From DASPFV01 sp035620975 (lineage in GTDB: Bacteria > Acidobacteriota > Vicinamibacteria > Vicinamibacterales > 2-12-FULL-66-21), in contig DASPFV010000263.1 in the NCBI GenBank assembly GCA_035620975.1, positions 1 to 64,000 on the forward strand: a stretch of 64,000 nt of DNA, read 5' to 3'. How positions within the stretch are numbered: the stretch's first letter is position 1; each line of letters starts with the position of its first letter. Below, in pieces: positions 15,605 to 24,327 of this stretch. The translations under genes were made by a program, and so were the position numbers. The notes below the pieces were generated by a model that worked only from the letters and a program-made list of their open reading frames with translations, searched no databases and had not been told where the DNA came from.

Positions 15605-16125
15605 TGGTGCAGGCCAAGGCCTTCACAGTCCGCCGCGAGAAACCCGGCGACGAGGGCGGCATCCGCCACCTCAACGAGGAGGCCTTCGGGCAACCCGATG
15701 AGGCGCGGCTCGTGGACGCCCTGCGACTGAGCGGCCGGCAATCGCTCTCGCTGGTCGCCGTCGCGAGCGACGGGACAATCGTCGGTCACGCGCTGTTCAC
15801 ACCCGTCAGGCTCGAAGGCAGTTCAATGCCTCTGATGGGCCTTGGACCGATGGCCGTGCTGCCGGCGTGGCAGCGATCCGGCATCGGCTCACGGCTCGTC
15901 ACCTCCGGCCTGGAGGAGTGTGCCGACAGCGGCTCAATCGCCGTCGTCGTGGTGGGACACGCCGGGTACTACCCCCGGTTCGGCTTCGTTCGTGCCAGTC
16001 TGCATGGACTGCGGTGCGAGTACGATGTGCCGGACGACGTGTTCATGGTGAAGGAGCTGGTTCCCGGTGCGCTGGCCGGGCGGAGTGGTCTCGTGAGATA
16101 CCCCATCGAGTTCGGGACGGCATGA
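15604..16125 (+). CDS. GNAT-family N-acetyltransferase
   Basis: The protein is 173 residues. It starts with FTVRREKPGDEGGIRHLNEE, the usual beta1-alpha1 of GNAT enzymes. The acetyl-CoA pyrophosphate-binding motif is AVLPAWQRSGIGSRLV (Q/R-x-x-G-x-G), followed by VVVVGHAGYYPRFGFVRA, the 'Y..FGF' end typical of YhbS-like members that act on small molecules or protein N-termini. The substrate is unknown. It is translationally coupled to the RNase HI gene by a 1-base overlap; the pairing is probably simple co-expression. Confidence 0.9.
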   Translation: MVQAKAFTVRREKPGDEGGIRHLNEEAFGQPDEARLVDALRLSGRQSLSLVAVASDGTIVGHALFTPVRLEGSSMPLMGLGPMAVLPAWQRSGIGSRLVTSGLEECADSGSIAVVVVGHAGYYPRFGFVRASLHGLRCEYDVPDDVFMVKELVPGALAGRSGLVRYPIEFGTA

Positions 16126-16216
16126 AGCTGAGGCGCCGCACATTCCTCGCCGTGCGGGCGCTGTCGTGCTGCACGTGTCCGACGCCGCGGCTCGACAGGC
16201 GGCACAGGAACCAAGG

Positions 16217-16528
16217 ATGTACGGACTTATTGGAAAGGTCACAGCCACCAGCGGGCAGCGCGATGCGCTCGCCGCCGTCCTGCTGGACGGGACGCAGGAG
16301 ATGCCGGGCTGCCTGAGCTATGTGATTGCAGAGGACCCGGCCGACACGGACTCGCTGTGGATTACGGATGTCTGGGACAGCCAGGCCAGCCATCTGGCGT
16401 CGCTGAAACTGCCGGGCGTCCAGGCCGCCATCGCCAGGGGCCGGCCGCTCATCGCCGGGTTCAGCTCCCGTGTGGAGACCGTACCGCTCGGCGGCCTGGG
16501 CCTGCCGCGCACCGCTGAACGTCAGTGA
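16217..16528 (+). CDS. Antibiotic biosynthesis monooxygenase (ABM) domain protein
   Basis: The protein is 103 residues: a ferredoxin-like ABM fold with MYGLIGKVTATSGQRDALAA, GCLSYVIAEDPADTDSLWIT, DVWDSQASHLASLKLPGVQA and RPLIAGFSSRVETVPLGG. ABM proteins act as dimers on quinone or polyketide-like substrates, or serve as heme- or quinol-modifying enzymes. No cofactor-binding residue is decisive here. The start ATG at 16217 is chosen because it begins the first beta strand. It lies 91 bases after the acetyltransferase in the same direction and may share its transcript. Confidence 0.85.
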   Translation: MYGLIGKVTATSGQRDALAAVLLDGTQEMPGCLSYVIAEDPADTDSLWITDVWDSQASHLASLKLPGVQAAIARGRPLIAGFSSRVETVPLGGLGLPRTAERQ

Positions 16529-16576
16529 CGCGCGATGACGACGATACAGGGAGATGCATGCCGCGCGCGTTCGGTC

Positions 16577-17440
16577 TCAGATGAGGCTCAACAACTGACC
16601 AGAGCTCTCGGACGCAGCCAGGGACCAGCCTCCGTCGAAGACATACTCGAGCCGGCCGCCGGTCCAGCGCCGTACCCGATAGAGCGTCGCGAAGGTGAAG
16701 TCCGGCGCCGCTCCTCCCTGGCCGCCGACCAGCTCCGCTCCGCGCCGCACGTTGTCGAGCATCCACGGCGCGACCAGCAGGTGGTACGGATTGCGCCTGA
16801 CCTCGCCGGCGTGGAACGACAGCGCCGTGACCATGTCGCCGAGATCGTCAGCGCTCGATTCGACCATCAGGTTCGGAGTTCCCATCGCGCCCCAGAACTC
16901 GGTTTCGATTGCCAGGCAGATGAAACCCGTCGCCTGCAGGGCGAGCGCATCCATGACCAGGTGGTGCGTGCCTGCATGGGTGCTGTTGCTGTCGGCGTCG
17001 TGCGGGAAGAAGATCACGCGGGGGCTCCGTTCGCGCAGGATCCCGGCGATGACCTCCACCGCCGCGCTCCACCGCTCCCGATCCCCGCTCCGGGTTCGCA
17101 CGTTGATGCCCTCGAGGCCGCCCGGAGCCGTACGAATGAGCCCGAACCCGAGGTGATTGCAGGCGGCCGTCAACTCCTCCCAGCGCCCGGCCTGACGATC
17201 CCTGCGGCTTCCCTGCGTGACCGCGACATTGTCGACGCGTACGCCGGCTTCGCGCATCAGGCGGAGCGCGAGCCCGCCGATGATGCACTCGTCGTCCGGG
17301 TGAGGCGAGAAGATGAGGGCGAGGGGTGCGTCGGCGGCGAGTGCCGGGCGGGGCAGTGGAGGGAAGCCGCCGAGAGGGAGCTGTTTGCCGTCGCGCACCA
17401 GCCGCGCGAAATCGGACACGAGGCGATGGTAGGGCGTCAT
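16577..17440 (-). CDS. PIG-L family N-acetyl deacetylase
   Basis: The protein is 287 residues. The zinc-binding PHPDDE motif is at residues 46-51 (LIFSPHPDDECIIGGLALRL), and the third ligand is in the DSNSTHAGTHHLV segment. These are the defining features of the GlcNAc-PI de-N-acetylase/LmbE family, which removes acetyl groups from GlcNAc-type sugars or conjugates. Its ATG overlaps the stop of the upstream ROK kinase gene by 4 bases (ATGA), so both are made together. The pairing suggests a shared amino-sugar substrate, which is an inference. A 44-residue leader before the first strand is somewhat long for the family. Confidence 0.9.
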   Translation of the reverse strand: MTPYHRLVSDFARLVRDGKQLPLGGFPPLPRPALAADAPLALIFSPHPDDECIIGGLALRLMREAGVRVDNVAVTQGSRRDRQAGRWEELTAACNHLGFGLIRTAPGGLEGINVRTRSGDRERWSAAVEVIAGILRERSPRVIFFPHDADSNSTHAGTHHLVMDALALQATGFICLAIETEFWGAMGTPNLMVESSADDLGDMVTALSFHAGEVRRNPYHLLVAPWMLDNVRRGAELVGGQGGAAPDFTFATLYRVRRWTGGRLEYVFDGGWSLAASESSGQLLSLI

Positions 17441-18852
17441 GCGGGCGTGCCTGTGATCTCCGGCAGGCTCGCCGCGGCGATCGCCTGTCCGTGCCGCTTC
17501 TCCTTTTCACCGGGTACGTGAAAGGCAATGCGCCGGGCCAGCTCGGGAAACTCCAGATCCAGCACCTCGCGGGCGCTGCGGACGATCACGTCGCCGCCGC
17601 GGCCCGAGGTCACACGGCCGAGCACCAGCACGTGGCGCAGGTCGTAGAAGTCGGCGAAATGCGCCACGCCATATCCGAGATATGCGCCGACCGACTCGTA
17701 GACCTGCGCCGCGCGCGGGTCACCCCCGGCCATCAGCCGCTGCACCAGCTCGAGCTTTTTCGGCAGCGGCATGTCCGCGGGCGCAGCGATGCCGGCAGCC
17801 GGCATGAGGCGGCCCACGCACTGCTGAGAGAAGAATTGCGACCCGACGCCGTAGTCGCCCGACCACTCGTCAACCGGCGCGGCCGGGTTGAAATCGACGG
17901 GCACGAAGGCCAGCTCGTTGAGCCAGGACGTGATGTTTCCGTTCGGCGTCACGTAGCCGGCCGCGGTGCTCGTGCCGAGCGCGATGCCGAGGATGGCGTT
18001 CTCGCCGAGCGCCATCGAGCCGGCCAGCGCCGTCACCTCGCCGTCGTTCACCACCTCGAACGGCACGCCGTTCCAGGCGGCCCTCGCGTCGAGGAACATG
18101 TCTCTCACTCGCGTCTCGAACAGATCCTCGGGCACGCCGCGGAACAGCGAGCCGACCTTGACCCGGTTGTTGACGTAGACGCCGGCCGCGCTTCCGCCGA
18201 TCGCATCGACCCGCGGGAGGTGGGCCGCGGCCTTCCGGAGCGAGTCCATCAGGCCATCGTAGTGATACCGGGGATCCGGCTGGTGATAGGGATCCCACAC
18301 CGTTTCGTCGCTGAACACCACGTCGCCGTCCACGACTGCGGCGGCCTTCCGGTCGCTCCCTCCCAGGTCGAACCCGATCCGGCAGCCGTCCAGGTGCCGT
18401 CCCAGAGACCGCGTCGTGGAGCGCTCGTCCGGAAGGTCCCGCGTGTGCAGGACCTCGAGCGGGTGGTCGAACATGCGCGCGCCGACGAGGTGCGCATCGA
18501 AGCGGCCAGGCACCGTGTCCCGATAGCGGTCGCGGAGATCCGTCGCGATCTGCTCGGGGCCGTCCACGTAGATCCGCCATCCTCCCCGCGACCAGAGGAT
18601 GAACTTGACGAACCGCTCCACGTAGGGCGAGTTGGCGGCGGCCTGGGAGTGCGACGGCGGAAGCAGATCGAGATCGAACCGGAACACCGAACCGTCTGCC
18701 TGCTCGAGCGCGATGCGCGCGCGCACGGCATCACTCGTCGTCCGAACCATGTCGCGGAAGGCGCGGCAGGCGAGCACCGCGGGCCGGAAGCCGGGATCGA
18801 GCGGCGGCGCCTTCCGTGGTGCAATCAGGGGAAGTCCATCAAGTGTTTCCAT
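17437..18852 (-). CDS. ROK-family sugar kinase with N-terminal extension
   Basis: The protein is 471 residues. The ROK kinase part starts near residue 155: CRIGFDLGGSDRKAAAVVDG (phosphate-1 loop, D-L-G-G-S in place of the usual D-I-G-G-T), then VDAIGGSAAGVYVNN, EVVNDGEVTALAG (the N-D-(G/A)-x-x-x-A segment) and ILGIALGTSTAAGYV (the adenosine-side glycine motif). The canonical ROK zinc motif CxCGxxGC is not seen. The first ~150 residues form an unrecognised domain. ROK kinases phosphorylate glucose-, mannose- or GlcNAc-type sugars. The overlap with the PIG-L gene points to amino-sugar metabolism. The ATG at 18852 begins METLDGLPLIAPRK. Confidence 0.85.
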   Translation of the reverse strand: METLDGLPLIAPRKAPPLDPGFRPAVLACRAFRDMVRTTSDAVRARIALEQADGSVFRFDLDLLPPSHSQAAANSPYVERFVKFILWSRGGWRIYVDGPEQIATDLRDRYRDTVPGRFDAHLVGARMFDHPLEVLHTRDLPDERSTTRSLGRHLDGCRIGFDLGGSDRKAAAVVDGDVVFSDETVWDPYHQPDPRYHYDGLMDSLRKAAAHLPRVDAIGGSAAGVYVNNRVKVGSLFRGVPEDLFETRVRDMFLDARAAWNGVPFEVVNDGEVTALAGSMALGENAILGIALGTSTAAGYVTPNGNITSWLNELAFVPVDFNPAAPVDEWSGDYGVGSQFFSQQCVGRLMPAAGIAAPADMPLPKKLELVQRLMAGGDPRAAQVYESVGAYLGYGVAHFADFYDLRHVLVLGRVTSGRGGDVIVRSAREVLDLEFPELARRIAFHVPGEKEKRHGQAIAAASLPEITGTPA

Positions 18853-19002
18853 GCGATCGACGGAAAGGATGGGGCGGAACAGTGTACGTGAAATCCAGGG
18901 GCTCCGCCACCGCGCTCCGTCGCCGGCATGTCGCCGCCGGGACGCCGCCTTCGTCCGCTTATCCACATTGCGGCACCAGCATCTCGCCTCGAGCGGGGCA
19001 GG

Positions 19003-21486
19003 TCAGAGTGGCCCCGGCCTGAGCACCCGCGCCGGATCCAGCCGCGCCGCGCGTGACGCCGGAATCCAGACCGCCGCCGCCGCCACGATCGCCAGGGTCG
19101 AGATCGCGGCGATTAGCGTCAGGGGATCCCCCGGCTGGAGTCCGTACAGCAAGGGCCTGACGAAGCGCTCCAGCCAGAGGGACGCCGAAAGCCCGAGAAC
19201 CGTACCCGCCGAGACCAGGAACGCGATTCGCCCCAGCAGACTCCGCACGACGGCGCCGGGCTGCGCGCCGAGCGCCAGACGAACACCGATCTCCGTACGC
19301 CGGCTCACCGCCGCATACGAGCTCACCCCGTACAAGCCAACGCCGGACAGCAACAGGGCGACTGCTCCAAAGAACCCCGCCAGCAGCGCGAGCAGGCGCT
19401 CCTGCGCCAGGGCGGCATCCAGGTCGTCCTCGAGACGCGTGAAACCGAACGTGAGCCCGTGATCGACGGCACGAAGGGCGGAGGCGAGGTGAGGCACCAA
19501 CCCGGAGAGGTCGCCCGCGGCGCGCACGCTGATCCGGAGCGGGGCATCGGGCCGCGCGAGCCCCCCCGACTGCGCGAGCGGCATGTAGACGGCAGGTGGC
19601 GCCGCATCGCGCGGTGAGCGACCGTAGACGGTGTCGGCCACGATGCCGACGATCGTGCACCCGGCGTCGCCGCAGGGGCCCGCGCCGACCGAAGTGCCCA
19701 GGGGCTGGCTCTCCCCCAGCACACTGCGGCGGAGCGCTTCGTTGATCACCGCGACTCTCGGCGCACTCGGGCCTTCGCTCCGGTCGAAATCCCTTCCGTC
19801 CCGAATCGCGATGCCGTAGGTGTCGAACCAGCCAGGCGTCACGAAGTTGTATGCGACCTGACGCCGAACGTCCGACCGCCTCCCACGGGCGTCGGTGACC
19901 AGTCCTCCTCCACCAGTGCCGATCGGGTTCCAGACGGATCCGGCGGCCTGCACGACGCCCGGCACGGCCAGCACCGCCTCCAGAATCCGCTGATCCCGCT
20001 GCGCCGGGTCTCCGGGACGGAGATCCGACGCACCTCTGTTCACCGAGACGACGAGCATGTTGGTGGGGTCGAAGCCGAGCGGGGCGTGAGCCAGCCTGGT
20101 CGCTGTTCTCACGAACAGGCCAGCGCCCGCGAGGAGCACAATCGAGAGCGCAACCTGCGCCACGACGAGTCCGCCGGACACCCGGCCCGTCTGACTGGTG
20201 CGTGGCTGCCGTCGTCCGCCTTGCAGCGCCTGCATGGGGGCCACCCGGGCCGCGAAGTACGCTGGCACGGTGCCGAATATGAGCACGGCGGTTAGGGAAA
20301 GGCCCAGGCTGAACGCGAGCACCCGCCAATCGATGGACAGATCGATTGACGGGGATCGATCGGAAAACGGCAGCTGCGTCACGAGGAGGCGGCTCGCCCA
20401 GCGTCCGAACAGCAGGCCGCCTGCGGCGCCGGCGATACCGAGCGCCAGCGCTTCCACCAGATACTGACGCGCGAGGCGCCATCGCGGCGCGCCGAGCGCC
20501 ATGCGGACGCCGATCTCCAGCGTCCGCGCAGCGGCTCTCGACAGCAGCAGGTTGGCCAGGTTGAGGCACACGGTGACGAGGACGATCGCTGAGACGATCG
20601 CCAGGATGAGCAGGGGAAACCGGTAGCGCTGACGAAGCCCGGACCGATCCGAGATCCCGCGTGAGGCGTCGACGACTCTGAATGGCTCCTGCAGGAATTC
20701 CGGCGCTCCCGGACGGACGATCTGCCCCTGCATCGCCCGGAGCGCGGCAGTCGCGTCGGACGCCGTCTGGCCCGGCTTCAGCCGGAGCATGATGGTCAGC
20801 AACAGGGCCCGCTCGTTCCTGGTCAACGAACGCCGGCCGCGGACGAGCGCCTCGGTGCCGAACGGCATCGCGATGTCGAAGGGCTGGCCGACGTCGAGGC
20901 CCCTGAACCACTCGGGGGCAACACCGACTACCGTGACGGGAACCCTTTCGACGAGCAGGCGCGAGCCGAGAACCCCGACGCTGCCGGCGAAGCGACGCTG
21001 CCAGAGGCTGTGGCTGATCACTGCGACTGGCCCCTCGAAGCCGCCTCCCGCCACGTCGTCGGCGGCCGTGAACGTCCGCCCGACGAGGGCCGGCACGCCG
21101 AGCGTGGCGAAGACGTCGCCGCTGGCGATCACGGCGTCCACCGGCTGCATCTCGCCGCCCTCCGAGAGGTCCATGCGCTGGAGGATCCAGGCGAACGCGC
21201 CATCGAACGCGTCAGCCCGCCGACGGAGCTGCTCCCACATCGCGTAGCTCCATCCCGCCCCGGCCTGGAATCCGAGACGGAGCGCCGTCTCCGATGTCAC
21301 GGTCTGGAGAGCCGCGGGATTCCGGACGGGCAAGGGCCGCAGAATCAGCCCGTTTGCTACGGAGAAAACTGCGCTCGTGGCGCCGATCCCGAGCGTGAGC
21401 GTCACGATCGCGGCGATCGTCAGCCCCGGCGTGGAACGCAAGGAGCGAAGCGCACGCTGCAGATCCCGGAAAGTACCGTGCAGCAC
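19003..21486 (-). CDS. ADOP-type ABC transporter permease
   Basis: The protein is 827 residues from a GTG with GGGAGGG about 5 bases upstream. It starts directly with FRDLQRALRSLRSTPGLTIA and its first helix (IVTLTLGIGATSAVFSVANG). The first FtsX core includes VLVTVCLNLANLLLSRAAAR and LEIGVRMALGAPRWRL; a central helix is GLVVAQVALSIVLLAGAGLF; the second core has RTEIGVRLALGAQPGAVVRS and ends SRAARLDPARVLRPG. Two MacB periplasmic domains lie between. No prefix domain is attached; a prefix-like segment is instead found in the divergent gene at 21876. It is divergent from the PadR gene with 60 bases between, so one operator could control both. Confidence 0.9.
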   Translation of the reverse strand: MLHGTFRDLQRALRSLRSTPGLTIAAIVTLTLGIGATSAVFSVANGLILRPLPVRNPAALQTVTSETALRLGFQAGAGWSYAMWEQLRRRADAFDGAFAWILQRMDLSEGGEMQPVDAVIASGDVFATLGVPALVGRTFTAADDVAGGGFEGPVAVISHSLWQRRFAGSVGVLGSRLLVERVPVTVVGVAPEWFRGLDVGQPFDIAMPFGTEALVRGRRSLTRNERALLLTIMLRLKPGQTASDATAALRAMQGQIVRPGAPEFLQEPFRVVDASRGISDRSGLRQRYRFPLLILAIVSAIVLVTVCLNLANLLLSRAAARTLEIGVRMALGAPRWRLARQYLVEALALGIAGAAGGLLFGRWASRLLVTQLPFSDRSPSIDLSIDWRVLAFSLGLSLTAVLIFGTVPAYFAARVAPMQALQGGRRQPRTSQTGRVSGGLVVAQVALSIVLLAGAGLFVRTATRLAHAPLGFDPTNMLVVSVNRGASDLRPGDPAQRDQRILEAVLAVPGVVQAAGSVWNPIGTGGGGLVTDARGRRSDVRRQVAYNFVTPGWFDTYGIAIRDGRDFDRSEGPSAPRVAVINEALRRSVLGESQPLGTSVGAGPCGDAGCTIVGIVADTVYGRSPRDAAPPAVYMPLAQSGGLARPDAPLRISVRAAGDLSGLVPHLASALRAVDHGLTFGFTRLEDDLDAALAQERLLALLAGFFGAVALLLSGVGLYGVSSYAAVSRRTEIGVRLALGAQPGAVVRSLLGRIAFLVSAGTVLGLSASLWLERFVRPLLYGLQPGDPLTLIAAISTLAIVAAAAVWIPASRAARLDPARVLRPGPL

Positions 21487-21509
21487 GTGACCCTCCCGGC
21501 CACTCGGGC

Positions 21510-21549
21510 TTGACGAGCCCCGGATTTTTTCATAAATTATGACTATATG
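21510..21549 (+). promoter_or_regulatory. Leaderless promoter and palindrome of the PadR gene
   Basis: TTGACG (21510-21515), a 17-bp spacer, TAAATT (21533-21538), then exactly 8 bases to the ATG at 21547. Transcription would begin at or within two bases of the start codon. The 11-bp palindrome CATAAATTATG (21531-21541) covers the -10 box and is a natural PadR operator candidate that could also affect the divergent ADOP gene. The T-rich DNA stands out from the GC-rich surroundings. Confidence 0.6.
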
Positions 21550-21879
21550 CAACGGCAGCGCCTCACGGACTTCGAGCTGATGATCCTGCTGGCGATCCTC
21601 AGGGTGGGGGAGGACGCCTATGGGGTGCGGATCGCGGATGAGATAGAGCGGACCGGCCGGCGGAGCGCGCTGATGGGCGCCGTGTATACCGCGCTGGACC
21701 GGCTCGAGCGCAACGGCCTGGTGTCGTCGTCCGTGGGGGACCCGACCCCGGAACGGGGCGGGCGGGCCAAACGCTTCTTCCAGGTCACGCCGCGAGGCCT
21801 TCGCGCCGTCAAGCAGACTCAGAACGCGCTCGTCGCGCTCTGGGCGGATCTGCCTCAGCTGAAAGAGAGGCGCACATGA
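21547..21879 (+). CDS. PadR-family transcriptional regulator
   Basis: The protein is 110 residues. The winged helix reads LTDFELMILLAILRVGEDAY, GVRIADEIERTGRRSALMGA, VYTALDRLERNGLVSSSVGD and AKRFFQVTPRGLRAVKQTQN, which is the PadR pattern (helix, 'G..I...', 'YPAL.RLE..G', 'Y.LT..G'). PadR proteins repress neighbouring genes and often their own promoter. Its stop overlaps the next start by 4 bases. No Shine-Dalgarno site precedes the ATG, in line with the predicted leaderless message. The divergent ADOP permease is the likely target. Confidence 0.92.
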   Translation: MQRQRLTDFELMILLAILRVGEDAYGVRIADEIERTGRRSALMGAVYTALDRLERNGLVSSSVGDPTPERGGRAKRFFQVTPRGLRAVKQTQNALVALWADLPQLKERRT

Positions 21880-22352
21880 CTGGCTCCAATCCGTCACGCC
21901 TGGCCGTCGCCGTGCTGCGCCGCTTCCTGGATGACAACGAGGCGCTGGCGGGCGACCTGCTCGAGGGGTATGCCCGCCGGCGGAGTCGGGTCTGGTTGTG
22001 GCGTCAGCTCCTCGGCGCGATCGTGATCCGGTCGTTCGAGCCGCAAGACGAGGAACGTCCGCTGGGCCTCGCGGAGCAGCGGTCCTTCCAGCCTGTCCGG
22101 CGCGAGCGGCCGCTGGTCCAGCCGTGGCGGATCAACCTCACTGCGAGTCCGCTTCCCGGCATTGGCGGCCTGGGCCTGGTCGCCCTTGGCGCGCTGGTGG
22201 CGCTCGTCCGCCCCGAGGCGGCGCTGATCTTCCTGCCTGCGATTGGGGGAGGTCTGACGCTCGGGGTCGCGCTGGTGCTCGTGCGCCGACGCGGCATTCG
22301 CTGGGGTCCGCCTGCCGCCAGAAATATCACGACCGCCGCAACGGGGCAGTGA
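21876..22352 (+). CDS. Membrane protein with permease-prefix-like segment, PadR-coupled
   Basis: The protein is 158 residues. Residues 8-50 (AVAVLRRFLDDNEALAGDLL, then EGYARRRSRVWLWRQLLGAI) resemble the 'permease prefix' segment that in many ADOP proteins is fused to the N-terminus ('..GDL.E.Y..R.....W.W.Q.L'). Two hydrophobic helices follow, about 93-112 (GIGGLGLVALGALVALV) and 117-137. It overlaps the PadR gene by 4 bases and faces away from the ADOP gene. The ADOP partner here lacks a prefix, so this may be the same module supplied as a separate protein. No enzymatic motif is present, and the function is unknown. Confidence 0.65.
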   Translation: MTGSNPSRLAVAVLRRFLDDNEALAGDLLEGYARRRSRVWLWRQLLGAIVIRSFEPQDEERPLGLAEQRSFQPVRRERPLVQPWRINLTASPLPGIGGLGLVALGALVALVRPEAALIFLPAIGGGLTLGVALVLVRRRGIRWGPPAARNITTAATGQ

Positions 22353-22466
22353 TGATGGCGCCGGGGCGGGTCCCGGTCCTGCCGCGGCGTCCTCTACACC
22401 TCGTGTGAGACCAGCAAGCTCCCGGCGAACATTGCGTGGGGTTCGCCCAGCGTGCTCACCACCGCC

Positions 22467-22817
22467 TCACTTGCGATACTTGGGTTCGTACAGTTGAACG
22501 TTGAATCCACCGGGCACTTTGAAGTGCGTGACGAGCCCGTAGCCGTGGTCCGCCACATCGTCCACGAACTCGACGCCGCGACCGCGCAGCTCGCGAACCG
22601 TCGCATGGATATCATCACAGTAGAAGGAGATGTCAGCCGTGCCCGAGGCTACGTCGTCGGTGTCGGTGGGATGCACCCCGAGGTCCGCTTCCGGCGGATC
22701 GAAGATGAGCCAGCCGTCGCCGACGTCGCTGCCGCGCAATCCGAGCTTGTCGCGCAGGAACGCGCGAAGCTCCTCCGGCTGTGACGAATAGAACATGGCA
22801 TGGAGACCGCGAAGCAT
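22467..22817 (-). CDS. VOC-family (glyoxalase/bleomycin-resistance fold) protein
   Basis: The protein is 116 residues with two beta-alpha-beta-beta-beta units: LRGLHAMFYSSQPEELRAFL, RDKLGLRGSDVGDGWLIFDP, then ADISFYCDDIHATVRELRGR and GLVTHFKVPGGFNVQLYEPK. The usual metal ligands of the fold are partly present (H at the start, E in the last strand). Members include glyoxalase I, dioxygenases and resistance proteins, and the substrate cannot be read from the sequence. It is convergent with the PadR-coupled membrane protein gene. Confidence 0.88.
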   Translation of the reverse strand: MLRGLHAMFYSSQPEELRAFLRDKLGLRGSDVGDGWLIFDPPEADLGVHPTDTDDVASGTADISFYCDDIHATVRELRGRGVEFVDDVADHGYGLVTHFKVPGGFNVQLYEPKYRK

Positions 22818-23001
22818 GCTGTCGACCCTCCAAAATCCTTGGCGCGCCTTTCATGGCTTCACCGGTCCCGCGCAGGCGGGGTGGGCAACTAGAGCTGACA
22901 TTGCACCCCGTCGTGCTCGATACCGTGAAGCCGTCCGGAAGTAAGCACTTGCGTGACCGACACGTGGGGCCGTGCCTCTCGACGGCCTCACCGGCGCAAG
23001 G

Positions 23002-23928
23002 TTATTGGCCCTTGGTGTTATCGACTTCCTTCCAGACCACTTCGGCGTTCGCGCGTACCCGGGCTGGATTCGGGTCCGCGTAACCCGCATACCTGGCCGG
23101 CGTCTGCCACGCCTTCACGACATCATCGAGCGTCCGGCCCGCCTGCTTGCCTTCCTGCACGGCCGAGACGAAGTCACGGATGAACGCGGCGTACTCCTCG
23201 AGATCCGCCTTCGTCGACGGCTTCGCGGCGTGGCCGTTCACGATCGTGTCGACGTTGGCCAGGGCCGCGGCCTTCTCGAGCGTGGCCGCGTACGACAGGC
23301 CGCTGCCGCCGTTGTTCAGATCCATGATCGGCAGGTCCTTCGTCGGGAACACGTCGCCCGCGTGCATCACGCGAAGCGCGGGGAACACGATGAAGGCGTC
23401 GCCGCCCGTGTGCGCCGGGCCGAAGTGGTACACGTCCACCTGCCCGGCGCCGCTCCCGATCGAGACGGTGTCCTTGAAGGGGCGCGTGGGGTATCCGCGG
23501 CCGCCCGCGTCCTTGAACGGGTTCGGCTGCGGCCCTTTCTGCAGCCCGTACACCGGATTGGCCTGCTCCATGTACGTCTTCGTGTTCTCGTGGGCCACGA
23601 TCTCGATCCCATCCGGGAACTCGACCTGCCCGTTGGTGTGGTCGAAGTGCGTGTGCGTGTTGATGACCCTGGTCACCGGCCTGTCGGTGATGCGCTTGAC
23701 CGCCTCGAGCAGCGGCTGTCCCCAGCCGGGGAGCTTCGTATCCACGAGCGTCACGCCGTCGGCGGTGACGAACACGGCAGTGTTCCCGCCCCCGCCGCGC
23801 AGCACGTAGAGGTTCTCGGCGAGCTTGTCAGTCTCGATGACCTTCGGCTTCTCCTGGCGGTACGCCGAGAGGGCTGCGCTGAGAAGGCCGACGGTCACGA
23901 GCGTGGACAGGAGGACGAAGCGGCGCAT
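23002..23928 (-). CDS. Secreted MBL-fold metallo-hydrolase
   Basis: The protein is 308 residues with a signal peptide (MRRFVLLSTLVTVGLLSAAL). The metallo-beta-lactamase fold metal motif HTHFDH is at residues 92-97 (INTHTHFDHTNGQVEFPDG). The other ligands lie in the GPAHTGGDAFIVFPALRVMH and GDVF segments and a late NGHAAK histidine. The TLVDTKLPGWGQPLLEAVKR strand is typical of quinoprotein-relay-like or class B3-like hydrolases. The substrate is unknown. The ATG at 23928 has GGAG 7 bases upstream. It is transcribed singly. Confidence 0.9.
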   Translation of the reverse strand: MRRFVLLSTLVTVGLLSAALSAYRQEKPKVIETDKLAENLYVLRGGGGNTAVFVTADGVTLVDTKLPGWGQPLLEAVKRITDRPVTRVINTHTHFDHTNGQVEFPDGIEIVAHENTKTYMEQANPVYGLQKGPQPNPFKDAGGRGYPTRPFKDTVSIGSGAGQVDVYHFGPAHTGGDAFIVFPALRVMHAGDVFPTKDLPIMDLNNGGSGLSYAATLEKAAALANVDTIVNGHAAKPSTKADLEEYAAFIRDFVSAVQEGKQAGRTLDDVVKAWQTPARYAGYADPNPARVRANAEVVWKEVDNTKGQ

Positions 23929-24327
23929 GAGGTCTCCTTCGGGGCGTTCGGGCCCGGATGCCTCACCGGGCTGGCAGCCGTTAGCATACCGCCCGTTCGC
24001 GCTCGGGCAGCCTCCTCCGCGGGCCAACGAGATTACGGGCTGTGCGGCTTATTTCGCCGTGTGTTCGCCCGGTCTTCGAGTCGGGTCGTCGGACGATTTG
24101 CCGCTCGTATCGGAGGGGACTTACTTGATGTGCTGCGTCCGGGTGACCCATTCTGCGATCGGGCAGGAGCGCCCCGGAAGGGTGAACGCAGGCCGCCGGT
24201 CCCGAGGTTTTCTGGATCGGCTCTTCAGGCTCCCGTGCGCGGCGCGAGGCCTCACGGTTCTGCCTCTCGTCCGCCAGGTGCACCTGGGGTTCGGTTGACA
24301 ATCCCCACGGCTGCAGTCTCAGCCGGA
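23929..24327. other. Roughly 400 bp without a recognisable gene
   Basis: This stretch lies between the end of creD and the start of the metallo-hydrolase, both on the minus strand. It must hold the hydrolase promoter close to 23930. No open frame with a recognisable domain, no strong palindrome and no RNA gene was seen. Confidence 0.45.
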
